From: DASQPR01 sp963836785
Lineage (GTDB): Bacteria > Actinomycetota > Actinomycetes > Mycobacteriales > Micromonosporaceae
Assembly (NCBI GenBank): GCA_963836785.1
Contig: CAWIKW010000009.1
Coordinates: 62,001 to 126,000, forward strand
Direction of reading: 5' to 3'
DNA: 64,000 nucleotides
Each line of letters starts with the position of its first letter. Position 1 is the first letter of the stretch. Below the pieces are notes generated by a model. That model was not told where the DNA came from. It saw nothing but the letters and a program-made list of their open reading frames with translations, and did no database searches. Shown here piece after piece: positions 52,244 through 61,130 of this stretch. The position numbers and the translations under genes were made by a program.

Positions 52244-52946
52244 CTACCGCTCTTGCAGCGGTACGGGCTGCCGCGCGCCCGCCGTCACCACGCGCGCGGT
52301 GCGATCCCAGCCGATCCGGCATATCGACCGGCACCGACCACGCCGGATCGGGCCGGTAGTCCGTCATCGTGCCGTCGAAAGGAAACTCCCCCGCCTCGGC
52401 CAGTTTGACCAGCCGCTCGCCCTCGGCCCGTACGGCGGCCTCGTCGACGACCCAGTAGTGCGCCGGTTCCCGCAGACGCGCGGCGAACTCGTCCTCGTCC
52501 TTCCAGTGCCACGTCCGGTCGGGCGCGACGATCACGTCGAGGTCGTAGTCGACCGTGTCGACGCCGGCGAGCGTCTCGTCCCGCCAGCGGGTCGCCGGGC
52601 GTTCGAGGTTGACGTACCACTGTTGCAGCGCGCCAGCGGGATCGAAGAACAGCCAGACCGAGTAGTCGCCGTCGCGCGGGTGCAGCATCAACACATCACC
52701 GCCCCACGGCCGCGGATCGAATGCCTTCGGCACGCTCGACCACTCGGCGAGGTCGGTCAGGTCGCGCAGGTGGCGACCGTCGGCCGTGCCAAGATCGCGA
52801 TGCGCGCTGCCGGTCGCGACCCAGATCCACAGGCCGTGCTCGTCATCGGCGGCCACCCGACCGACCCAGACGCGCGACATGAGGTCACGTTGGAAATGCC
52901 GGCGCAGCACCAGTTCGCCGGGCCGGAACGGCACGTCGGTCGCCAC
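52244..52946 (-). pseudogene. DUF402 family protein with a C-terminal frameshift
   Basis: About 200 residues read in one frame (FRPGELVLRRHFQRDLMSRVWVGRV; DYSVWLFFDPAGALQQWYVNLE; TVDYDLDVIVAPD; WHWKDEDEFAARL), typical DUF402. One extra base near 52314 leaves the frame at VDMPD; skipping it gives GWDRTARVVTAGARQ and a TAG at 52244, for about 233 residues. As written it reads on into the next gene out of phase. DUF402 domains bind RNA or nucleoside phosphates. The GTG at 52946 is 5 nt after the proS stop. Confidence 0.75.
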
Positions 52947-52951
52947 GCCGG

Positions 52952-54358
52952 TCAGTACGAGCGACCCAGAATGGCGATCATTCCCGGCTCGTCGTCGGCA
53001 TCGGGCACCCCGCCGTCGGGGCGGACGAGACACCGTACGGTCACCGCCGCGGCATTCGCCTTCGCCTCGCCGTCCAGCCCGACCTTGTCCCATGGCACGC
53101 GGGCCCAGCCGGTCGCCGATGCCTCGATCGCCTCATCGACCGATGCGACATCGACGGTGTGGGCCTCTCGATAGGCCAGCGCCTCGTCGTAGAGCGCCTT
53201 CTGGTCCTCGTCCAGCGCGGCGAGCACCGCGGCCGTCACGTCATCCAGCTGGGTCGGCGTCTTCTCGCCGCTGACCCGCCGAGCCACGGTGACCCGGTTT
53301 TCGGCGAGATCGCGGGGGCCGATCTCGATCCGTACCGGATAGCCCTTCAACTCGGCGTCGACCGCACGCCGACCGAACGGCGTATCCACCCGATCGTCGA
53401 AACCCACGCGGACGCCAGCGTCGCGCAGCGTGTCCCTCACCTTCGTGGCGGCACCCAGCACTCCGTCGCCGTCCTTCACGACCATCACGTGAGCCTGGAT
53501 CGGAGCGAGCTTCGGCGGCACGCGCAGGCCGTTGTCGTCGCCGTGGCACATGATGAGGCCGCCGACCATCCGCGTCGAGCTGCCCCACGACGTGGTGTGG
53601 CAGAGCTCCTGCCGGCCGGACTGGTCGGTGAACGTGATGTTGAAGGCGCGGGCGAAGTTCTGGCCGAGCTCATGGGACGTGCCCATCTGCAGCGCCTTGC
53701 CGTCGCGCATCATGCCTTCGACCGTGTAGGTACTGATCGCGCCGGCGAAACGCTCACGCACCGTCTTCCGGCCCGGCACGACCGGCATCGCGAGCACGTT
53801 GACCATGAAGTCCTCGTACACCTCATGCAGGATCCGGCGTGCGTAGGCCCGCGCATCGGCGAAGTCCGCGTGCGCCGTGTGGCCTTCCTGCCAGAGAAAT
53901 TCAGTGGTACGCAGGAAAATCCGCGGCCGCATCTCCCAGCGAACGACGTTGCCCCACTGGTTGAGCAGCAGTGGCAGGTCGCGATAGCTGGAGATCCACT
54001 TCGCCATGAACTCGCCGATGACGGTCTCCGACGTCGGCCGTACGACGATCGGCTCGGCGAGTTCCTTGCCGCCGCCATGGGTGACCACCGCAAGCTCCGG
54101 GCTGAAGCCCTCGACGTGGGCCGCCTCCCGGGACAGGTAGCTCTCCGGGATGAACAGCGGGAAGTACGCGTTCTGCGCGTCGGCCGCCTTGATGCGGGCG
54201 TCCATGCCGTTCATGATCCGTTCCCAGATCGCATAGCCCACCGGCCGGATCACCATCGTCCCGCGGACCGGGCCGTTGTCGGCCAGCTCGGCCTTGGTGA
54301 TCACATCCTGGTACCAGCGGGGGAAATCCTCGCCCTGCGGAGTCAGTACACGCGCCAT
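52952..54358 (-). CDS. proS: Prolyl-tRNA synthetase, short archaeal/eukaryote-like type
   Basis: 468 residues. Class II motifs: motif 1 near MVIRPVGYAIWE, motif 2 RWEMRPRIFLRTTEFLWQEGHTAH, motif 3 GMVGGLIMCHGDDNGL-type. There is no bacterial INS editing insertion; instead it has the ProS type-3 layout with C-terminal Zn-like extension. Charges tRNA-Pro. ATG 54358 begins the conserved MARVLTPQGEDFPRWYQD. Just upstream of the DUF402 gene. Confidence 0.94.
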   Translation of the reverse strand: MARVLTPQGEDFPRWYQDVITKAELADNGPVRGTMVIRPVGYAIWERIMNGMDARIKAADAQNAYFPLFIPESYLSREAAHVEGFSPELAVVTHGGGKELAEPIVVRPTSETVIGEFMAKWISSYRDLPLLLNQWGNVVRWEMRPRIFLRTTEFLWQEGHTAHADFADARAYARRILHEVYEDFMVNVLAMPVVPGRKTVRERFAGAISTYTVEGMMRDGKALQMGTSHELGQNFARAFNITFTDQSGRQELCHTTSWGSSTRMVGGLIMCHGDDNGLRVPPKLAPIQAHVMVVKDGDGVLGAATKVRDTLRDAGVRVGFDDRVDTPFGRRAVDAELKGYPVRIEIGPRDLAENRVTVARRVSGEKTPTQLDDVTAAVLAALDEDQKALYDEALAYREAHTVDVASVDEAIEASATGWARVPWDKVGLDGEAKANAAAVTVRCLVRPDGGVPDADDEPGMIAILGRSY

Positions 54359-54508
54359 GAGGCGTCATCCTACCGACGCGGCATGCCATACCTTCCATCG
54401 ACGCTGTGGACGGAACGCGTGCGTCTCGGACCTGGTGCCGAGAGCCCGCGAAGCCGACCGAGGTGGCGCTGTGGACGGCGCGATCATCGACGGCGCGATT
54501 GGCTCACG

Positions 54509-55424
54509 ATGGCACCCGTGCCGCCGATCGTACGAATCCCCCGAGAGCTTCGCCTGCTCCCGTTCCGCGGCTCGGAAGCGGTCCGAGATGGCACGCTTAC
54601 GTGGGGTCAGCTGCGGCATTCCGGCTGGCGACGGCTGCTGCCCGATGTCTACGTGGCGGCCGACGTCGATCTCGATCATCGCCTGCGATGTCGTGCCGCG
54701 CTGGTCTACGCCGGGGCACCGCGACCGGGCGTTGCCATCAGCGGCTTCAGCGCGGCTGCTTGCTGGGGTGTCGACCTGCTGCCACCCGGCTCACCGGTTG
54801 AACTGACGGTCGATGCCGGCGTGCGAGTACGTCGCGACCGCCGGACCTTCGGGTGATCCGGTCCAGGCTTCCGACGACGGAGATCAGCACGAGTCGGCTC
54901 GGTGGCGTTGACGTCACCGGACCGGACCGTGCTCGATGTGCTCCGCAGGTCATCCCGGATCGATGGCGTCGTGCTCCTTGACGCGATGCTTCAACGCCGC
55001 ATGGTCACAGTGCCGATGCTCGAATCGGCGAGCGTCGCCTGGTCGGGCCGTCGCGGTGGGGCGAAGATCGCTGCTGCGTTACGTCAGGCCGAACCCCGCG
55101 CGGAGTCACCAATGGAGACTCGGACGCGCCTCGTGATCGTCGATTCGGGCCTGCCCCGACCGGTCGCGCAGTACGTGATCCGCGACAGTGAAGGTCGGTT
55201 CATCGCCCGCGTCGACCTCGCCTATCCGGTCGAGCGAGTCGCGCTGGAGTACGAGGGCGATCACCACCGCGAACGGGCGACGTTCCGGCGGGATATCGCA
55301 CGCGTCAATGCCTTGACCACGCTCGGCTGGATCGTCATACGAGTGACCGCCGACGACATTTACCGCAATCCCTCACCAATTAACGCAACGCATTGCCGAG
55401 GTTCTACGTCAGCGCTGCGCATGA
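54509..55424 (+). pseudogene. AbiEi-like/DUF559 endonuclease-domain protein, three frameshifts
   Basis: Segments in different frames join into one actinobacterial protein: IVRIPRELRLLPFRGSEAVR to RRDRRTFG; then VIRSRLPTTEISTSRLGG (shift near 54852); then TSPDRTVLDVL through ALEYEGDHHRERATFRRD and VRVTADDIYRNPS (shift near 54910); then QLTQRIAEVLRQRCA and TGA 55424 (shift near 55375). The C-terminal part is a Vsr/DUF559-type nuclease fold with E...D...K-like residues. Three lesions in 0.9 kb argue for a genuine pseudogene. Plus strand, antisense to its neighbours. Confidence 0.8.
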
Positions 55425-55513
55425 TCCGCATTGGTGCACGCTCATCGGTTCTATCGCCACCGTGATCAGGACAATGAGAGCGCACCAACTCGGATCTTGA
55501 CGGCGGGCCGCAC

Positions 55514-56593
55514 TCACAGGACGACCCGCCCGCGCAGGACGACATGCCGTGGCGCCTGGAGTACGCGCAGATCGGTGCGCGGGTCGTAGTCGTACACAAC
55601 GAGATCGGCCAGCCCGCCCTCGACCAGACCCGGGAAGCCGAGCCACGCTCGCGCGCCCCATGAGCCGGCAGCCAGTACGGCCTCGATCGGCATGCCGGCC
55701 TTCTCGTGCAGCAGCAACATCTCCGCGGCGGCCATCCCGTGGCTGATCCCGCCGCCCGCGTCCGACCCCACGTAGACCGGCACGCCGGCCTCGACGGCAG
55801 CGGCGACCACGGCCGGAAAGCCCGACTGCAGGTGCCGCATGTGCGCCGCATACGTTGGAAACTTACCTTCCGCCCCGGCCGCGATGTTCTCGAACGTCTC
55901 AATGTTGATCATCGTCGGCACGAGTGCGGTGCCCTGTCGCGCCATCGCGTCGATCACGTCGGTCGACAGGCCCGTGCCATGCTCGACACAGTCGATTCCC
56001 GCGGCCACGAGCGTCGCGACCGACTCTTCGCCGAAGCAGTGCGCCGTCATCCGTACCCCGGCATCGCGCGCGGCCTGCACCGCGGCGGTGAGTGTGTCGC
56101 GGTCCCAGGCCAACGCGAGGTCGCCGACCTCGCGGTCGATCCAGTCGCCGACCAACTTGACCCACCCGTTGCCCGCCTTGGCTTGTGCGGTCACCGCGCC
56201 GGCGACGTCCGGCGCCGTTACTTCGACGCCGACGCCGCGTAGATACCGGCGGACGGGCGCAACGTGCTGGCCGGCGCGAGCCAGTCGCGGCACGTCCGGG
56301 TCGCCGTCAAGTTCCGGATACGGGTACGGCGAACCGGCGTCCCGGATCGCGAGCACACCGGCCTCCCGGTCCATAGAGGCAAGGGTGCGAGCCTCGTCGA
56401 GACTGGTGATCGGCGTCGAACCCGGGGCGATGCCGATGTGGCAGTGCGCGTCGACGAGCCCGGGCAGGATGAAGCCCCCGTCGCTCACGGTCTGCGCATC
56501 GGGCACCGGCGTCGTCGTGACGCGGTCCCCGACCAGCCACAGATCGCGCACCTCGTCGTCGGGCAGGACCACACCGCGTACGTGTAACGCCAT
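55514..56593 (-). CDS. Amidohydrolase-superfamily protein (Rv2915c-like)
   Basis: 359 residues. TIM-barrel metal-dependent hydrolase: DAHCHIG (HxH ligands, about residue 50), Lys in GWVKLVGDW, TAHCFGEE, CVEHGTGL and SDAGGG (final Asp). Conserved next to ffh in Actinobacteria; substrate unknown. ATG 56593 begins the typical N-terminal beta sandwich. Confidence 0.9.
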   Translation of the reverse strand: MALHVRGVVLPDDEVRDLWLVGDRVTTTPVPDAQTVSDGGFILPGLVDAHCHIGIAPGSTPITSLDEARTLASMDREAGVLAIRDAGSPYPYPELDGDPDVPRLARAGQHVAPVRRYLRGVGVEVTAPDVAGAVTAQAKAGNGWVKLVGDWIDREVGDLALAWDRDTLTAAVQAARDAGVRMTAHCFGEESVATLVAAGIDCVEHGTGLSTDVIDAMARQGTALVPTMINIETFENIAAGAEGKFPTYAAHMRHLQSGFPAVVAAAVEAGVPVYVGSDAGGGISHGMAAAEMLLLHEKAGMPIEAVLAAGSWGARAWLGFPGLVEGGLADLVVYDYDPRTDLRVLQAPRHVVLRGRVVL

Positions 56594-56646
56594 GCCAACA
56601 CCCTCGCACGCCGGTCGGCGTCGGCCGCAACCACTGTCGAGGTGGT

Positions 56647-58206
56647 CTACTTGCCGTCCTTCTTCGGGAACTTGGAGAAGTCGAGTTTCGGCGCCTTGAA
56701 CCCGCCGTCGAGGCCGGACGGGTCGAGGCCCGGCGGGAGCTGGGGAACGCCGCCCGGGAACCCACCGGGCAGGCCGGCCGGCATCCCGCCGCTGCGCGGG
56801 CCGCTGCTGCCGGTCTTCGTGCCCTTGCGCTTGTTCTTGGGCGACTTCGTCGCCTTGCGGCGCCCGGGCATCCCCATCATGCCGCCCATCTGCTTCATCG
56901 CCTTCTGCGCGTCGGCAAAGCGGTTGAGCAGCTGGTTTACGTCCATGACGGTGACACCGGAGCCGCGCGCGATCCGGGCTCGCCGGGAGCCGTTGATGAT
57001 CTTCGTGTTCGTACGCTCGATCGGCGTCATCGACCGGATGATCGCCGTGATCCGGTCGAGATGGCTGTCGTCCAACTCGGCCAGCTGGTCCTTCATCTGG
57101 CCCATGCCGGGCATCATGCCGAGCAGGTTGGCGATCGGACCCATCCGGCGGATCGCGACGAGCTGCTCCAAGAAGTCGTCGAGGGTGAAGTTGTCGCCGC
57201 CCAGTACCTTGGCGGCCATCTTCTGCTTCTGATCCTCGTCGAACGCGGCCTCGGCCTGCTCGATCAGGGTCAGTACGTCGCCCATGCCGAGGATGCGGCT
57301 CGCCATCCGGTCCGGGTGGAAGACGTCGAAGTCCTCGAGCTTTTCGCCGGTGGACGCGAAGAGGATCGGCTCACCGGTCACGTACCGGACCGAGAGCGCG
57401 GCGCCACCGCGAGCGTCACCGTCCAGCTTGGACAGCACGACGCCGGTGATGCCGACTCCGTCGCGGAACGCCTCCGCGGTCGCGACCGCGTCCTGGCCGA
57501 CCATGGCGTCGATCACGAAAATGATCTCGTCCGGCTCGACGGCATCGCGAATGTTCGCGGCCTGCGCCATCATGTCGGCGTCGATGCCGAGGCGGCCGGC
57601 GGTGTCGACGATGACGATGTCGCGCATCGCTCGCTTGGCGTAGTCGATCGCGTCCCGCGCGACGCGGACCGGATCGCCGCCGTGATGATGTTCGCCACTG
57701 GCGTCGACGACGTTGCCGGGCTCGGGGGCGTACACCTCGACGCCGGCCCGATCGCCGAGCACCTGCAGCTGCGTGACCGCGTTCGGGCGCTGGAGGTCTG
57801 CCGCCACCATGATCGGCTGGTGCCCGAGTCGCTTGAGATGAAGCGCGAGCTTGCCGGCGAGCGTCGTCTTACCGGACCCCTGAAGACCCGCCAGCATGAT
57901 CACGGTGGGCGGCTGCTTGGCGAACCGCAGCCGGCGGGTTTCGCCTCCGAGGACGTTGACCAGCTCTTCGTGAACGATCTTGATAACCTGCTGCGCCGGG
58001 TTCAGCGCCTGCGACACCTCGACACCACGGGCACGTTCGCGCAGCGCGGCGATGAACGCCTTGACGACCGGCAGCGCGACATCGGCTTCCAGCAGCGCGA
58101 GCCGGATTTCGCGAGCGGTCGCGTCGATGTCCGCCTCGGACAGCCGGCCCTTGCCTCGCAGCTTCGTGAAGATGCCGTTGAGCCGGTCACTCAGTGTGTC
58201 AAACAC
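56647..58206 (-). CDS. ffh: Signal recognition particle protein Ffh (SRP54)
   Basis: 519 residues. N domain (LSDRLNGIFTKLRGKGRLSEADIDATAREIRLALLEADVALPVVK), G domain with GLQGSGKTTLAGKL, DTAGRLGID and TKLDG-equivalent SKLDGDARGG, then the Met-rich M domain (LGMMPGMGQM; KQMGGMMGMPG). The C-terminal tail is Lys- and Gly/Pro-rich. Targets ribosomes to the membrane through FtsY, whose gene is at the right edge. GTG 58206 follows AGGGA. Confidence 0.96.
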   Translation of the reverse strand: MFDTLSDRLNGIFTKLRGKGRLSEADIDATAREIRLALLEADVALPVVKAFIAALRERARGVEVSQALNPAQQVIKIVHEELVNVLGGETRRLRFAKQPPTVIMLAGLQGSGKTTLAGKLALHLKRLGHQPIMVAADLQRPNAVTQLQVLGDRAGVEVYAPEPGNVVDASGEHHHGGDPVRVARDAIDYAKRAMRDIVIVDTAGRLGIDADMMAQAANIRDAVEPDEIIFVIDAMVGQDAVATAEAFRDGVGITGVVLSKLDGDARGGAALSVRYVTGEPILFASTGEKLEDFDVFHPDRMASRILGMGDVLTLIEQAEAAFDEDQKQKMAAKVLGGDNFTLDDFLEQLVAIRRMGPIANLLGMMPGMGQMKDQLAELDDSHLDRITAIIRSMTPIERTNTKIINGSRRARIARGSGVTVMDVNQLLNRFADAQKAMKQMGGMMGMPGRRKATKSPKNKRKGTKTGSSGPRSGGMPAGLPGGFPGGVPQLPPGLDPSGLDGGFKAPKLDFSKFPKKDGK

Positions 58207-58350
58207 GCCGCTTCATCCCTGAAAGTCTTATTTGCCCACGGAACGTGTACCCACGCCCCTGACGAGGGTAGCCGCCCGACGCCGCCGATCGCAGGGACGC
58301 CTCGCCCGGCGGCCGGGCATTCGGCAGCCCGCGGCTCAACTCGCGGCGAC

Positions 58351-60735
58351 TCAGCTCGCGGCGGCCAGGATCGCGGCGGCGACCTGGGTCCGGAGCTGGT
58401 CATCCGGCCACGCGCCGGCCAGGTAAAAAGCGTCGACGACATCGCCGCCGAGCGTCGCGACCCGCGCCGAGCGGACGTCCGCGCCCGCTCGCTCGAGTGC
58501 CCGAGTGACCCTGTATAGCAATCCGGGCGCGTCCGATGCCCGCAGCTCGACGACGGCCGCGTCGGTCGCGTCCGCGTGCCAGCTGACCACGGGCTCGGTC
58601 AGCGTCGCGCGGCGGCCACGGTCGCCCGACGACGGTCGACTCGCGGCCACGCGGGCCAACCGGTCCGCACCCAACTCACCGGTCGCGGCCTTTCGAAGAT
58701 CAACCGCTAGGCGGGTACGGTCCGGAGCCTGGCCGAATCGCGGTGCGACGGCGACGCGTACGACGGCCTTCGGACCCGTCGTCCAGGTGTCCGCGCCGAC
58801 CACATCGAGTCGATGCAGCGCGAGCACGCCGGCGACGGCCGCGAGGAGCCCGCGACGATCGGGCGCCGCGACGGTCACCTCGTCGTCGGTGATCTGTACG
58901 GCCGGCAGCGGCCCGTCGGGCACCGCCCGCTCCTCGTACGGTTCGTCGGGCAGCGTGCCGTCGGCGAGCCGGCGCTTGACGTGACCGGCCAGCTCGCCGA
59001 TCAGGCGGGTCTTCCAACTCGACGTCGCGCTCGGGCCGGCCGCCTTCGCATCGGCCAGGCACAGCGCGTGCAGCAGGTCGAGTGTCGCGGCGTCACCGAC
59101 CGCGTCCGCGACGCCGGTCACCGTCACCGCATCCGTGATGTCCCGCCGGGTCGCGACGTTCGGCAGCAGCAGGTGCAGCCGTACCAGGGTGGCGATTGTC
59201 TGGGTGTCCGCGTCGTCGAAGCCGAGCCGCGCGGCGACGCCGGCGGCGATCGGCGCGCCGATGGCCGCGTGATCATCGCCGGATTCGCCCGTGGCGAGGC
59301 CCTTGCCCATGTCGTGCAGCAGAGCGGAGACCAACAGGAGATCCGGACGCGACACCGTACGGAGGTAGGCACACGCCTCCACGACCGCCTGTACGGCGTG
59401 CCGGTCCACGGTGAAGACGTGGATCGGATGGTGCTGCGGCAGGCCGCGCAACCGGTTCCACTCCGGCAGCCAGACGCCAACCAGACCGTAGCGGTCGCAC
59501 GCCTCCCACACCGGCAGCAGGTCGGCGCCGGTGCCCAGCAGGGTGACGAAGGCCCGGCGTGCGTCGGACGGCCACTGGCGATCGGGCGGCGCCGGCATCG
59601 GTTCCGCGAACCGCGCGAGCCATTCCAGCGTGCCGCGCGCGATCGGTAGGCCGGACGTCGCCGAGGCCGCGGCCACGCGCAGCGACAGGCTCGGGTCCGG
59701 CTTCGGTCCGACTGCGGTCCGGGCGAGCACGGCCTCGCCGTCGTAGGCGACGACGTCGCGAGCGATCGGCGTGCGTGACGGCCGGCTGGATCGTTTCGGT
59801 GCGTCGCGCCAGCGGTCGACCGCCCGCCACGCGTCATCGACGGCGTACGCGATCGTCCGCGCATCGGTGGACACCCGGCGCAGCAGGGCATCGCCGTCGC
59901 GCAATTCCAGTTGGCTCGCGACCGCGTCGCGTTCCTGCGCGCGGACCCGGTCCAGCCGCCGGCCGATGGTCAGGTGCAACACGTCGCGTACGTCGAGCAT
60001 CCGCCGGTGCGCGGCGCGGACGGGCGGGCGGTACGCGTCGGTGATGCCGAGCGCGCTGATCGCGTGCAGCAGTTGGATGTCACGAAGACCGCCGCGCGAC
60101 TCCTTGAGGTCGCCCTCCAGCAAATACGCGAGGTCGCCGTGGCGGGTGACGCGCTCGTCGACGGCGGTACGTAGCCGGACGAGCGCGCGGCCGGCCGTAC
60201 GTCGCCATTGGTCATACGCGGCCGACCGCAGTTCGGCGGCGAGCCGTGGATCGCCGGCGATGTAGCGCGCGTCGAGCAGCGCGAGCGCGACGCGTACGTC
60301 GTCGATCGCGACCGACAGCGCCTCCGGAACCGTACGTACGGAGTGGTCGAGCGCGACGCGGGCGTCCCAGATCGGATACCAGATCCGGTCGGCGATCGCG
60401 GTCACCGCCGCCCCGCGGTGCAGCAGTAGGAGGTCCAGGTCGCCGTACGGCGAGCACTCCCGGCGCCCGAGCCCGCCGGTGGCAACGAGCGCGACGCCCA
60501 TGACGCGCGAGTCGCCGAGTCGGTCCGACCGTGGCGGCGCGAGCGTCGCCACGGCGCCGGAGCCAGCGGCGGCCGGTGCCGCCGTGCCGTTCGGCGTCGG
60601 GATCGGATACGGCGCGATGAGCCCGGCCGGCGCCGGCGACCCCGCGACAGCGGCGTCGAACAAGTCGGTCAGCCAACCGTCGAGCGCCGCCGCACGCTCC
60701 TCGCGTGCGGCGGCGCCCACCGTTGCTACCCCCAT
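58351..60735 (-). CDS. glnD: PII uridylyltransferase/uridylyl-removing enzyme
   Basis: 794 residues. Nucleotidyltransferase motif GGLGRRECSPYGDLDLLLLH near residue 90, a linked helical domain, HD phosphohydrolase domain with LLHDMGKGLATGESGDDH near 470, and two C-terminal ACT domains for glutamine sensing. In actinobacteria GlnD adenylylates the PII protein (established in Streptomyces/Corynebacterium), so that activity is expected here. ATG 60735 lies 17 bp after glnB. Confidence 0.95.
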   Translation of the reverse strand: MGVATVGAAAREERAAALDGWLTDLFDAAVAGSPAPAGLIAPYPIPTPNGTAAPAAAGSGAVATLAPPRSDRLGDSRVMGVALVATGGLGRRECSPYGDLDLLLLHRGAAVTAIADRIWYPIWDARVALDHSVRTVPEALSVAIDDVRVALALLDARYIAGDPRLAAELRSAAYDQWRRTAGRALVRLRTAVDERVTRHGDLAYLLEGDLKESRGGLRDIQLLHAISALGITDAYRPPVRAAHRRMLDVRDVLHLTIGRRLDRVRAQERDAVASQLELRDGDALLRRVSTDARTIAYAVDDAWRAVDRWRDAPKRSSRPSRTPIARDVVAYDGEAVLARTAVGPKPDPSLSLRVAAASATSGLPIARGTLEWLARFAEPMPAPPDRQWPSDARRAFVTLLGTGADLLPVWEACDRYGLVGVWLPEWNRLRGLPQHHPIHVFTVDRHAVQAVVEACAYLRTVSRPDLLLVSALLHDMGKGLATGESGDDHAAIGAPIAAGVAARLGFDDADTQTIATLVRLHLLLPNVATRRDITDAVTVTGVADAVGDAATLDLLHALCLADAKAAGPSATSSWKTRLIGELAGHVKRRLADGTLPDEPYEERAVPDGPLPAVQITDDEVTVAAPDRRGLLAAVAGVLALHRLDVVGADTWTTGPKAVVRVAVAPRFGQAPDRTRLAVDLRKAATGELGADRLARVAASRPSSGDRGRRATLTEPVVSWHADATDAAVVELRASDAPGLLYRVTRALERAGADVRSARVATLGGDVVDAFYLAGAWPDDQLRTQVAAAILAAAS

Positions 60736-60752
60736 GATGTGGCGATGTGGTG

Positions 60753-61091
60753 TCAGAGCGCGTCGATGCCGCGCTCGCCGGTGCGGACTCGGATCACGTC
60801 CTCGACGGGGGTCACCCAGACCTTGCCGTCGCCGATCTTTCCGGTCTTGGCGCTCTCCACGATCGCGTCGACCACCTTGTCGACGTCGACCTCGTCCGTG
60901 ACGACCTCCAGCCGGATCTTCGGTACGAACTCGACCGTATATTCCGCGCCGCGATATACCTCAGTGTGGCCTTTTTGTCGGCCGTACCCTTGCACCTCGC
61001 TCACGGTCAGGCCGTTCACGCCGAGGGCGTGCAGGCCTTCCTTGACCGCGTCGAGCTGGTACGGCTTGATCACCGCGGTGACCAGCTTCAT
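60753..61091 (-). CDS. glnB: Nitrogen regulatory protein PII
   Basis: 112 residues. T-loop with Tyr51 (VYRGAEYTVEF), B-loop (AKTGKIGDGKVWVTP) and C-terminal RVRTGERGIDAL are all canonical. It signals 2-oxoglutarate/ATP/ADP to AmtB and other targets. Could equally be called glnK because it lies next to amtB. ATG 61091 has GGAGGG upstream. Confidence 0.95.
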   Translation of the reverse strand: MKLVTAVIKPYQLDAVKEGLHALGVNGLTVSEVQGYGRQKGHTEVYRGAEYTVEFVPKIRLEVVTDEVDVDKVVDAIVESAKTGKIGDGKVWVTPVEDVIRVRTGERGIDAL

Positions 61092-61130
61092 GCTCAGTCC
61101 CTCCATCAGGTCAGGATTCCAGGCCGGTCG

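Noticed and set aside
3434..55376. Programmed +1 frameshifting as an explanation for the broken genes
   Set aside because: The contexts (CTT-G-ATC, CCC-G-GAC, ACG-C-CAC, GTC-G-GAC, GAT-C-GGC) share no slippery codon, stop codon or stimulator, and rimM needs the opposite shift.
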